64,000 bases of DNA. It comes from Hetaerina americana. Lineage: Eukaryota > Arthropoda > Insecta > Odonata > Calopterygidae. Of this stretch, positions 11,421 to 23,400 are shown one piece after another. The DNA lies in the NCBI GenBank assembly GCA_022747635.1, contig JAKTNV010000002.1, positions 334,501 through 398,500 of the forward strand. The letters run 5' to 3'. The notes below the pieces were generated by a model. It was not told where the DNA came from and did not search any database. It saw nothing but the letters and a program-made list of their open reading frames with translations. Numbering within the stretch: the first letter of the stretch is position 1; each line of letters opens with the position of its first letter. The translations under genes and the position numbers were made by a program.

Positions 11421-13978
11421 ATCAAAAAGAATAAGTCCTTTGACCATGGGACAGAGTAGTTTCAGTTAGTAAAGTGCTTCATACTCCTGAACAGGGATGT
11501 ATGAATAGTACATACAAAACAATATGGCATCATATTTAGTCAACAAATTCCTTATAATATGAGAAAATTTTGTAGTGTTAAGGCTCATGTTGATGAATTA
11601 AAATTGTTTTCTTGTCAGTAGATAGCTCCTCAAAATTAAAAGCAAATTATTTTCTTCTTTGATGAAAATTATCTTCATTATTAAAGGCACCTTTCTCAGT
11701 TCCAGGAAATTTTATCACATAATTTCCTCTTTCTTCTTTTAAAATAGCAAATATCATGGCAACTATAAATGCAATTGCTGCATTACATTCTTAGAGGTCC
11801 TCAAATTATGCTTGACTAATTTTGTTTTCTTTTTACCATCCCTCATTTATAAGGATCTTTGTAAGATACGAACTTCCCTCCTCCATTTTATGATTATCAG
11901 GAAGATTTTGTTAATATAAAAAAAGAAGCACCTTTAAATAATAAAAAAAGAGCCGATTCTGGTTAGGTGAAAGTGTTCTACACTCCATTTACTCACCATT
12001 TTCATCATATTTGTGCTGAAAGTGTGCTTCATTTCAAGAGACAATTTGTTTTTTTTTAATTTGAGACATTATGATATGTATTACAGAACTCTTGTAATAA
12101 TTTGGCACGTACTTTAATCATTCTGAGATTACAGTTTCATTGGTGATTATTGGCAAAATGTCTTCTTAGGTAGGTAATCAATGATAATGAATTTCTTATC
12201 GTAAATCAAGCCTGAAATTATGCAACAATAAGTTTTCTTTTAGATTTCTCATGAACCTTCCTTCCTCACCCAATCATTAGAAATCCTGATGGAATGATTG
12301 CCCTCCCCCAAAAGCGTTGCGTAATATTAGGACAGACCCATAAGGAGGGTTCACCAAGAATGATTATACCGTAAAGATTATTCATTTGACATATTTTCAA
12401 TAATTCTTAGTTCATTCATAATAGATTTGATGTTTCCAATACAATCAATAAATATCATGTGATATTGTAAAAAATTTAAACATTTCTTTCATTTTTTTAA
12501 GTTTTCCGTTTGCAATTCCAAAAAATTTCTGGAGCCAAAGAAAAGGGCAAAGAAACTATCTTTCACTTAAAATCTCCTAATGGATGGCCGATTGAAGCTA
12601 TGAATTAATTGAACCCTCATGTATTGGGGCTAACAGACAAGAATGCCATGTACCATAGGTGACTAGCTCCAAACAAATTCAAAATCAAGTTTGGGCAGAC
12701 TATTTATACATTTTTCTTGTTCCACTCAGAATGGACAACTTACTAATTAAAAATTGCTATAACATGGAAACTAGCCTCAAACTTCCTCAGTCCCATTTGG
12801 TGCATCCAAAGTGACCCCTGGTGCTTGAAATATTGTAGGGAAAAACAATTTCTGTAGTATGGACGCGCTTTAGAAGTCACAGGTACAGGTGACAGGTATG
12901 CCATCATTTTCACTGACCATCCAATTCGTAGGCCACCTATAATAATTTGTAGAGTACCCAATGGCTGTTTTTATTGAATGCATATATGTACGTATGAAAT
13001 ACCTGACATACAAGATTTGCATACTTGAAAGAGCCGAAGGGCCTGAAATATGTTACCAGACTCTAAATTAGGTGCCCTTCTCATTGATTTTCTGCCCCCA
13101 TAATAATGCAATTAAGGTATGTCGCAAGTAGCACATAGTCACATTCACAGCAATTGATCACAAATCAGCGGTAGTTCCTTTGGGAGAACCAAGACAGATG
13201 CAATCAGTTCACACTGCTATAGAGGGTATTTACACATTTGTATTGTTTAGGGTGATTGGATAATGGTATGAGTTATGGGTCAATTATTTACTCTTGGACC
13301 TGATTAGAAAAGTGCATAGACTTAGCATACCTGTATGCATGCAATTTAATTGCATTTATCAACTGCGTGATTGGTTTTATAAATTAGGGTTGGCAAAACC
13401 ATGAACTCACCATTAGCCATGTGAAATCATGGACTGAGGTGTGAAGAACCCACAAGTTCTTTTGTTGATACAACCTCTGACTTAGCAGATGAATCTGATA
13501 TCTGGAATGTTGATTGCATCATAGGCAACGATGGAAAAAAGGACATATTTTATGAAGGAGGGAATGGGTATGTGGACTCTTTCCAAATTTGTTTGCTATT
13601 GGATGGGTTCTTCCCTGAATTAAAAAATTCACTTAAATACATTTAGGGAAAGAAAATCAAGATTAACAAACAATCAAGGCATTTATATATACATTATTAT
13701 CTTACAGTGGGTTACAACTCTGTTTCCATATATTTTACAATACCTTATTCTTTCAATGAATGTTATATTAAATATTATAAAACTTTGCTTCAATGTTGCA
13801 TAAGATCACAAAACAATTGCTGACAGAACATTTTGTGGTATATTCGCTAATGAGACCAGTGGCTCTATCACAACTATATTTTCACAAATTTTACTCTTTA
13901 TTCATACTTCATTGTTACTGCTATGAATATCTGCTGAATTTGAAAACTTGGAAATCACCAAGTACCCTGGAAGAGGTC

Positions 13979-14010
13979 TAAATTTATCTTAATTTTAAGA
14001 TAAGATAAAT
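13979..14010. repeat. AT-rich palindrome
   Basis: AAATTTATCTTA and TAAGATAAATTT as inverted arms, followed by a further TAAATTTAACTTAATTTCAA relative. Likely simple decay of an AT-rich stretch. Confidence 0.5.
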
Positions 14011-15461
14011 TTAACTTAATTTCAAGATAATTTTTAAGTCTCCATGACGATTCTCACCTAACAGTGACTAATAGGATGTGATAGATGCTTTGATGATCGG
14101 GCATGGAGAAACCTATTTCATAAATTTTAGATGATTATACATATTCAAAAGTTGAAAATTAATGAAGATTTGGATTAATATATTTTCTAATAATTATTTA
14201 CACATATTTAGTACTGACCTAATTTGAGTTTGGAGCTTCAAAAATAAGTTTTGGGTGTAGAATATGGTGACATAGTTAGCTTATATGCTTAGCTTAGCAT
14301 GAAACTGCTTGTCCGGTCAGGAATTTTGAAGCTAAGTTTTGAAGAATATGCCATCTTTACTGCCCACATTACATATTCAATTTCATTCTCAAAAGTCATC
14401 TCATTGGCTGCATTAATCACAACAGTATGACAGGGATGTTGCCTTACAATAGGCAACAAAATTGTATTTACATCAATGTAGACTACTTTGTCTCACAAAG
14501 AGCAGGTTAGTATAGAAAGGAGAATTCTTTGTGAAAGACTTAGTTTCCCTATTAAAGAATTATTCTTCAAAAATATTCATCCAGAACCTTCTGAATATCC
14601 ATGTATGTGAAAGATAAAGGCATTTTCAATAAAGAATACTGACTTACGAGCTCACAATAACTGAGGCTATCACATTAGTTTTGAATATAAACTGTTCCTA
14701 TTCCCTTGAATAAATGATAAATAATGTTTTATGATTGAGAATTTTAGTTAACAATGATTAAACCAAGTTCATCAGAAGATTAATTTATTAAATCCCTCGA
14801 TTCTTCCCTACCTGAACTTAAACCTGTAGCCAAAGAAGCAACTGATGATATGAGAGATTCAGTCACCATATCACTCTTAAGTCACTAATGATATAATTTT
14901 TTTAAAATACTACAATTTTGTGCTATTTAACATATGGATAATAATCAATCATGATAGTTATGAAAAACAACTTCATGGATTTTAAGGCCTTTATGGATTT
15001 TAAGGATTAACAAATTTTTTCGAGCAAAAATAGTTTGCAAAAAACTTAAACAGTCTCAGTCATCAAATAATATGAGTGTAACAATAAATATGATATCATA
15101 TATATATCAGACATAAATATCGTCTTTCATATAGTCTCTCTGAATTTTTGGTTCACACGAATGAAAGTCCCATTTTGCTTCATTTGCATCTTCATCAGGT
15201 TGTAATCTCTGTATGGATTTTTTCATACTAATGATGAACTTTAACATAACATGACAGCAAAATAATGTTTGCTCTTTAAACAAACACTCATGTCCTCAAA
15301 GTGAGTCTTGACTAATTCAATGCCAAGTGAAATATGAATCATATATTCCAGATCTTTATGAAGCAGCTCTCAATTGAATGAACCTCAGGCTGTGGAAACC
15401 ACCTTAAAGCAGCAGGATCTATCTGTTAATTATAGGAAAGAGAATGAAACATCTATAGTTG

Positions 15462-15464
15462 AAT

Positions 15465-15546
<82 letters not shown>

Positions 15547-15550
15547 ATTC
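15462..15550. repeat. palindrome with (TA)n centre
   Basis: GAATAACAAT at the left and ATTGTTATTC at the right flank about 70 bp of (TA)n, so the whole 89 bp can fold on itself. Confidence 0.9.
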
Positions 15551-16905
15551 ATATATATATATGCCAACAATATAACAACTAAGATGTGCATTCCAGTGGA
15601 TTTCACCTAGCCAGCTGTTTTACTTTACAACATTTTTGCCATTTTTCTGCTGGCACCATCAGTACCTTCAGAAGCCAGTATGAATTATGGGAAAAATGTT
15701 GTCAACCAAGATAGCCAATATGACGAAATTTGACCTAATGCAGTCCAGACAGTTTACACACCACAGAAACTTACACATAAATGTATGTAAAGCCAATGTG
15801 AATAGAAAATTTTTCATAATTGGATAAAACATTTATGTAATTGAAAAATTGATATAACATATTTTTTCCACTAAATACATTTCAGAACTTAATAACGATT
15901 GCATTTACTGGTTTTGAAATATAATCTTTTAAAACTTTTAGAAAAGTTTCAAGGGAAAATCCCATTGAATTCATGCCATCTAAAACAGGAGCATTGGATG
16001 TTTAAATCCAATCTATCTATGGATTAACATCAGTTGTCACTCTCATTTTAACCAGAGAAACAAGAGGCTTTGTTTGATTTCCTCTACACTGCTGGAAACA
16101 AGCAGGTAAACTTGGAATACAAGTTTCTGTACTACAACTTTGGGTGGGGTGAGTACTTTGGACAAATTGTGCAATAGTACACTTGCAGAATCAAGAGATG
16201 GCCAATGGCAGTCTTTGAAATTCTAAACATCCCATTCGTCAACTCATATTTTGCATCAAAACTACTCTGAATATTAAGAATTAACACTGCTAAAATTCAT
16301 TGAACATAGCTGTAGAGCTGTGGAGTTATCCAGACTACAGATACTGATATACTCAAGTAAATATGCATGACAGCATTGCACAGATTCTTAATGCCAGCAC
16401 CTTTAGACGAAGCCAATTCAATAAATGTATAGGAAGCTGCAGAAGCCACATCTGCCAATTATACAAAAATGCAACAAAAAATATTTGGTGGGCTATAAAT
16501 GCAATTAGTTAGTTTGGGATATATGTACAAGAAGAACAGGCAACAGTTGTGTTACAGAAAAAGGCTGAAGTATATTTTTGGATAAAAAGTAGAATCAAGT
16601 TTGAACTGGAGGAATGTTCAACAATTGAAAATATGTGTTGAAATTTAAAATATGTTCTAATTTGTCACAGTTCGAATTTTTTGTTTTGTTTTTATTTAAT
16701 CCTATTTTTTTGGATATTTGTCAATCATATGTTGAAAAAATGGCAAATTTACATTTGAATGAGTTCGATTGACAGGAATAAAATTTAATATAATAAATAA
16801 ATAAAATGTTAAAATAAATTAATAAAAAAAGGGCATTCTCTGTGGCATTAATTCAATAATTAAATCACCAGAATTGCACCTTATCACTTACTAATCAATT
16901 AGACT
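15551..16905. other. no gene recognised
   Basis: AT-rich, no open frame of note, no repeat relationship noticed. The last 150 bp contain (AATA)-rich simple sequence. Confidence 0.5.
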
Positions 16906-16925
16906 ATTGTTCTGAAAACCCCCAA

Positions 16926-17819
16926 GATAACCTCATCATAGCTGGGGATTTAAACCTTCCAGAAATAGGGTGGGGGGGCAAAACAGCGGGTAGGCGGGCA
17001 GGCACAAGATCTGGTAAATCGCCTCATTAACGAAGAAGGGCTTACCCAGGCAGTAAATAAGCACACTAGGGGAGAAAATACCCTCGACGTTCTTCTACTT
17101 AGACCTCCAAACCCTATCATTAGTATAGATGTCTTTCCGGGAATAAGTGATCACGCAGCGGTGTGTGTTCAAACGGGCTGGTGTATATCAACAAAAGGAT
17201 GTACGGGGGATGAAAAGAAAATTTGGCAACATACCCGGGCAGATAGGGAAGGGTTCCAGGAATTTTTAAGGGGCAAGTTTCCTGAATGGGCAGCTAGTGG
17301 AGCGACCGTGGAGAAAATATGGGAGACATTCAAAGAAATAATTCTTGAAGGGCAAATGAAGTATGCTCCCATAAAAAATTTGAAACAGAACATGGATCCG
17401 GAGTACTACAACAAAACCATAAAAAAAACTCAAGAGAGCGGTCAGAAAGGAACACAGATTAAAGAATGATAGTAAAGAAATGTCACACCATTACAGGACC
17501 TTGGTCCGGAACCTCAATAGGGAAAAGAAGGAGGCAAAGGAAAAATTTCTTATAAATGCAATTTTGAAAGATAATGCCAAAATATTTTATGAAATATGAT
17601 GACGAGATGATATGATATTGATGAGAACGAGGAAAGATAACAGGGGAAGCGTGAATATATTAAAAACTAAGGAAAATGGCATTGTAACAGACACTGTAGA
17701 AATAACAAATATGTTCAACTCCTGCTTTACGGATGTTTTTCGGGGAATAGATAAAAAAAAGGAAAATAAGGCTTGCCTAAAAAGCTCAGAAACGACAGAA
17801 ACTTCATCAGCATAACAGC
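16926..17819 (+). pseudogene. LINE endonuclease end and linker
   Basis: The endonuclease C-terminal block IDVFPGISDHAAVCV (the SDH motif of apurinic-type endonucleases) is followed by a linker region with frames broken at 17469 and 17600. The catalytic N-terminal half is missing. Confidence 0.75.
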
Positions 17820-17910
17820 ACCAAATAGCTTACTGCCCTCGACAAACGGTATTATTGTGGAGGACTCGTATTTTGTGAAAACAATAAGGAGGATGAGGAA
17901 AAATTAGTCA

Positions 17911-18810
17911 GTGGGACCATATAATATCTCAATTGATATTCTAAAACTGGTTGATACCGCAATGGCTTTGTACCTGAGTAATCTATTCAAAGTAACTTTA
18001 AATAATGATGCCTTGCCTAATGACTGGAAAAAAGCAAATATTACACCAATTTTCAAAAAAGGGGATAAAACAATTGCCAGCAATTATAGACCGGTAAGCA
18101 TAGCCTCAGTTGTTTGCAAAATAATGGAAAAAAGAATCGCTGACTACAGTCGGGAATGGTGGACAAGAGATAGATGGCTATTCAAACACCAACATGGGTT
18201 TAGAACGGGATACTCGTATGAAACGCAGCTTTTGGGATTAATCCAATATATCGGCGACGCAATAGGCAAAGGAAAGGATGTGGATGCAGTAATTGTTGAT
18301 TTTTTGGCAGCTTTTGACCGAGTGCCTCACGATAAATTATTGTTAAAGTTGGATTCGTTACCATTGGACTTGAGGGTAAAACAACGGATAAAAAATTTTC
18401 TTAGAGGCAGAACTCAAAAAGTAAAATTAGGGGATACATTTTCAAATAAGGTGAGGGTTTTAGCTGGAGTTCCACAAGGCAGTGTTCTAGGGCCATTACT
18501 CTTCCTAATTTACGTAAATGATCTACCATACAATTTACATTCCCAAATAAGACTCTTTGCTGATGACTGCATTATATACAGACGAATAGAGCATGCAAAT
18601 GACCACGTAATACTACAAAATGACATCGATCGCCTGGGTGACTGGGTTACAAATAATAATATGGGCATTAATATAAGTAAAAGTAAGCATATAAATTTTT
18701 CAAATAAAAAGAATGCAGAGAAGGAAATTTACACCCTCTTTGGAGAAAGAATCCCATGTACCAGTCAATGCAAATATTTAGGCATTTATTTAACTAGGGA
18801 TCTTGGGTGA
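17911..18810 (+). pseudogene. LINE reverse transcriptase, about 300 codons intact
   Basis: Contains the LINE RT series: NDWKKANITPIFKKGDKTIA, NYRPVSIASVVCKIMEK, HQHGFRTGYS, DAVIVDFLAAFDRVPHDKL, AGVPQGSVLGPLLFLIYVND and RLFADDCIIY with the FADD active site intact. The reading stops at 18810 after YLGIYLTRDLG, and the downstream tail is broken by further stops. Without the rest of the ORF it is not functional. Confidence 0.88.
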
Positions 18811-19371
18811 GGAGTCCAAGTAGATAATTTGACACAGAAGGCATTTAAAGTATTGCATTGGGTGATGAGAAATTTAAAAGGAAGTAGTGTAGACACAAAA
18901 GAAAAAGCATATAAGGCACTGGTTATCCCTATCCTAGAATACTCCTCCATAGTATGGGATCCATATGAGGTGGGACTTATTAAAAAGATAGAAAAAGTTC
19001 AAAGATAGGCAGCAAGATATATACTCGGAAGGTACAAAAGAACAGATAGTGTCACAGAAATGTTAGATGTACTGCAATGGGAGAGTTTGAAAAATAGAAG
19101 AGAAAGGAGTAGGTTAGGCGCGATGTATAGAATTGTTAAAAAGGACGAAGCGTGGGAAGATTTATGGCAAGGGATAGAAAAGCCGAACTTTAAGGGAAAA
19201 AACGACCATAGCTTCAAAATAAAAATAAGGACTCAAAAAACAAATAAGAAAAAATACTCTTTTTTAAATAGAACTATAATTGATTGTAGCTGGCTGCCTG
19301 GAGGTTTATTTCAGCCCTTTCCATCCAATTTTAGAAGTTTTAAGTATAAATGTAAAGCAGCCACTGGGTAA
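18811..19371 (+). pseudogene. LINE C-terminal region
   Basis: Same frame family as the RT: LVIPILEYSSIVWDPYEVGL, then a stop after KKIEKVQR, then AARYILGRYKR and MLDVLQWESLKNRRERSRLG. This is the usual CR1/Jockey C-terminus. Confidence 0.8.
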
Positions 19372-19398
19372 TAAACTTCATTGTAGATATGAAAATAT

Positions 19399-19466
19399 TG
19401 TTTGTATGTGATGTGGACGGCATTTTGTATGTGATGTGGAAGTTTGTTTGTATGTGATGTGGAAGT
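19399..19466 (+). repeat. short tandem repeat in LINE 3' UTR
   Basis: Three copies of a unit containing TTGTATGTGATGTGGA at intervals of about 22-27 bp. Confidence 0.85.
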
Positions 19467-20111
19467 GGCATTATATGTAAAAATATTTTGTCTCTTATCT
19501 GTTTTTATAGTGCGTGTATGCATATGTATGTAATTTTTGTTGTAAGAGTTATCTTTGACCAAACTTGACCGTTGCCACCAGGAAAATTGCCTAATTGCAG
19601 TGTAATTGTAAAATAATAGTTGTTTAAATTTTAACCTTATTTCCTGATTATTGATAAAACTCCTTTTGCCAAAGAAAGCACCGCATGTTTCTACAAATTT
19701 GCAAAAAGAAAATAAGTTATGGCTTATATTCTTTCTCTCTTCACCCAAAATGCAAAATTTGAACTCCATGCCAACAGTCTACATCTTAAAATCACCAGAA
19801 ATCTCTCCAATTTATAATTTATTCTCTTGAAAGAATTTAAATTAGAATGGCCGGACCAATACTGCACTAGTAATTCATATTATTAACAATTGGTTATCCT
19901 GGAAAGCAAATAGCCATCATGAATAGCTTCTAAATTAGTAATATTAAAAAGATAATTAAGCACACTATAAAAATTATAGGGCTTAAAATTTTAGATATTA
20001 ATGAGTCAACTAATTTAGCTGGTGGTTAAAAACAGATATCTCAAAGAAGTGGAATGTGGCATTTTTTCAGTACCTGAGATCAATATGCACCAACTGACCT
20101 TAATCATTCCC

Positions 20112-20442
20112 TCAGTGCAACTTCTGCTTTGCCATATTGTTGACTAAATGGACATCTGCTCCAGGAACTTGTTTGCTTGGTCTGACCTTTGACAGAAGCC
20201 ATGAGGAGAAAATCCTGTTGGCCATGTAGATGAGTGAGATGAGGACAAGAGCAAGGAAGAGGAAGAAGGCTATGACATCCAAGCAAAACTCCTGGACCAA
20301 GCTGAAATTACGCAAAGGTGACTGCAGATGTGCAGCGCCTCTATGTCGGATGACATACTCAGTCCAGTACACAGCACGCTCCAATGGAGTCTCTGGTTGG
20401 TCGCGGAGGAGAAGGGAGCGATGCTGGACATTTTCTTTGAAC
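20112..20442 (-). CDS. UGT exon 5: membrane anchor and tail
   Basis: Residues 503-612 plus stop. Acceptor TTTTCAG/G completes Glu503. It contains the conserved PLERAVYWTEYVIRHRGAAHL block, a hydrophobic helix (CLDVIAFFLFLALVLISLIY) and a cytosolic tail ending KQKLH, which fits the KxKxx ER-retrieval pattern. A minus-strand AATAAA near 19819-19824 is a candidate polyadenylation signal. Confidence 0.92.
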
Positions 20443-23400
20443 CTGAAAAGGAAACAAGAGTCTTCCACAGCTGAACTTTCACCAACACCTATCTCTCCAT
20501 TTCATGTACTGATAATTCAAAAGCATAGCTAACGAAAGAGCTGTTGAAAATAACCAGCCGAAAAGACCAAGGAAAAACTTTAAATGTAGATAAAACATGC
20601 CACAATAACTTTACATCCTTATCCTTTTTTTGTTATTACTGAGGCTTACTTAGCATCGATTTCCTTCTTTATGGTGAAATATAGTACTCTTGCATTTACA
20701 ATATACTTCTGAGCATTGACAATGCCAACTGATAAAGTTGAATAGCAAAATATGATGTTTGGACTGCATGGACTCCTAGGTGAAAGAATAATATAAGCCA
20801 AATATGTAATTTTAAGAATTTTTTTATAGGCTATGAAACATCAAGGGGCATTTGCATTAATATGTTCCATGTTTTGGCAATTATGTTCACCTTCACTTCC
20901 TATGATGAAGGTGATATGAACATCAAAAAGTTTGAAATATTTATTTTAGTGTCCCTATATGTTATCTATCAAAAAAGAGAACTCAACCACCTCTGGGAGA
21001 AAGGGGACCTACTTTTATGCCTTTGGAACCTAGTGGCTAGCTAAAATGGCCATGCCACTCTCATGGTGTATTGTATTTTGAAATAGGAATTTATTTCGAA
21101 TTTTAATCGTTTTAAGTTAATTATAATCATGTGAGTAAATATATTGACGGAATGCTGGTATGCCGGTTCCGTCAATAGTTAACTTACACAGATGACTGAA
21201 TCGGGAATTTTATAATTTCAAAGATTTAGGCCAGTTATTAAGAATTGTAAAAATGGATATGCACGGAAAATAACCACAAGTGAATGCGTAGAAAATACAA
21301 AAAAAGTGGAATCACTACTTACTCTGGTTCGGTCATGATCCTCTTGATAGCGCTCACGAGGCCGTCCGCTGTTAGTCCACGCAATTCGAGCTTGATGGCA
21401 TAACCGTCCATCTCTGCCTTGGCGGCGTTCGAATCGTGGTCACAAAACACGGGCATCGTGACAACGGGAACCCCATGGAACACAGTCTCGAACATACTGA
21501 GCAGTCCACCGTGGGTCACGAAGGCACGTATCTTAGGGTGGCCTGCAAGTGCAGTTATTTGAGGTCATTGCGTTGAATCATTTTCCCAAGGAATCAAACA
21601 ACTTTTATCAAATTGCTGCCATAAGTGGGGGAGAGGTCGCGATTCAAAAGACATAGCGGCGAATCAATACATTATGGGGGAACTCTCCGCCGAGTGGCAT
21701 ACCACAATTTACAAGCGTCATTCCATTGGATATGCCATTGCTTGCAAATGACGGAGCATTCTTCTGGAGCAACTTGTGAATCTCCATGGATACAAATTTC
21801 CTTAAAATCGAAATTGCTTTTCTACTAATTCACTGAATTATGAAGTGAGACGACCCAATAAGAGGAAAGTGCCGAACGTTTCAATAAAAGATAGTCCCTA
21901 TTATTTCCTAACCATTCAATAGGGAAACATGTTAAATTTGAGAAATATTGTTCAAAATTTAAAAGTTACATGTACGTCACAGCATTATCTTTTTTCTGAT
22001 TCAACAAATCACTGGCCTGATTTCATGAGTCAAGCACTCTTCATCCTACTTCCCTCATTTTTGCTCGTACTGTGCAACATGTCCAGGATTTGAATAATTG
22101 AGAGAAAACAATGAAAATGTTGAAGGATACCCGATAACAAATGTACGAGTGATGTTCATATTAGGAAATAGGCACTAAGGGACACATTCTACGCCCATTG
22201 GTTAAAATGTGAAAAATTCCTTCCAGTTAAGTTTGCATAAGATCTTACATGCATTTTAATATTACACAAAAGAAGAATGTTTTCCTTAAGGTGGGTGAAT
22301 TTTAAAATGGAAGAACAATGCAGAGGTGAATCACTGGAGTGAGTTTGCTGGCCTTCGCCGACTCCCCTTCACCATGTACGCGATGTTTTTGACAATCAGC
22401 CACGCCAGAGGCCTTTACGTATATCACCGTTTGTTCTACAGAAAATCGATTTTTTTGGACAGAATATCGAGGGAACGAATTGAGGAGGTGAAAATGTATG
22501 CGAGACAAATATAACTAGAACACATTTTTGCTGCAGGGTGTTTTTAGACAGGCGAACTATTGTATACATACTCGTACATTTACATTTTTATAAAAGTTTT
22601 CAAAGCGAGGTCTAAAAATTACTTAAATTGTCGGGTTTATTTATGCTAGTTATAAAGAATGTCCGTGTGTCCAAGAAAAACTCCCAATACTTAAAGGAGA
22701 TAACAGTAATTACAGCCCAAAGTTCATTTCTGATCTCCCAACCTCCACTGTAAAGGTAATTTCTCACACATCCAACCTCGGAAGCCACCGCAGCATTTAC
22801 GACTTTTAACCATAAACACGCGTTCGCGGGCACACAGACACACAGGAATTCGGTCAAATCATACGCACGGGATATTAACGCCTTCCTTTTCCCTAAAATA
22901 CGCATTAATTTTTCAACTGCAGGAATGAACACAAGTAAGTGAAAAATCAGTATTTATTGAACTTCACCGAATTATGTCTTCATAGACGGTGATATGGTTA
23001 CTTAATAGCACAATACGTGGCCTGTGCAATAAATGCGCGAACTGGTGCAATATGGCGGCCATGACGCGGACTATTGCCCCGCCCACTAGCGGCGCTAGTT
23101 GCCTGAGACCCAATGAGCAGCCGTCTCTGTTGTTGGCGGATCGTCGAGCTTGCTTGCGTATGGTGCCAGTTATGTTAGTTTCTGTGGTCCTTGCTTGGAG
23201 CAGGTAGATCATTCGGTTAGAGTGAGGAGAGCGAATAACATATCAGGATATTTTTGTTGTCTTCGGCGTAACTTTATGGAGTTTAATAACGCATTGAAAT
23301 GAAATTATTGACTTGGTAATTCCACGCACTTTATTTAAAACACGACCCAGGTTTCGATGTTGAACGTCATCATCATCGGGTGATGACGCTCAATATCCGG

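Larger units (their letters stand above)
16910..19610 (+). mobile_element. CR1/Jockey-like LINE, 5'-truncated
   Basis: Starts within the endonuclease domain (DNLIIAGDLNLPEIGW near 16928), continues through RT and the C-terminal region, and ends near a TGTAATTGTAAAATAAT tail. A frameshift follows GDLNLPEIGW and there are several stops, so the element is inactive. It lies just downstream of the UGT gene on the opposite strand. Confidence 0.85.
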
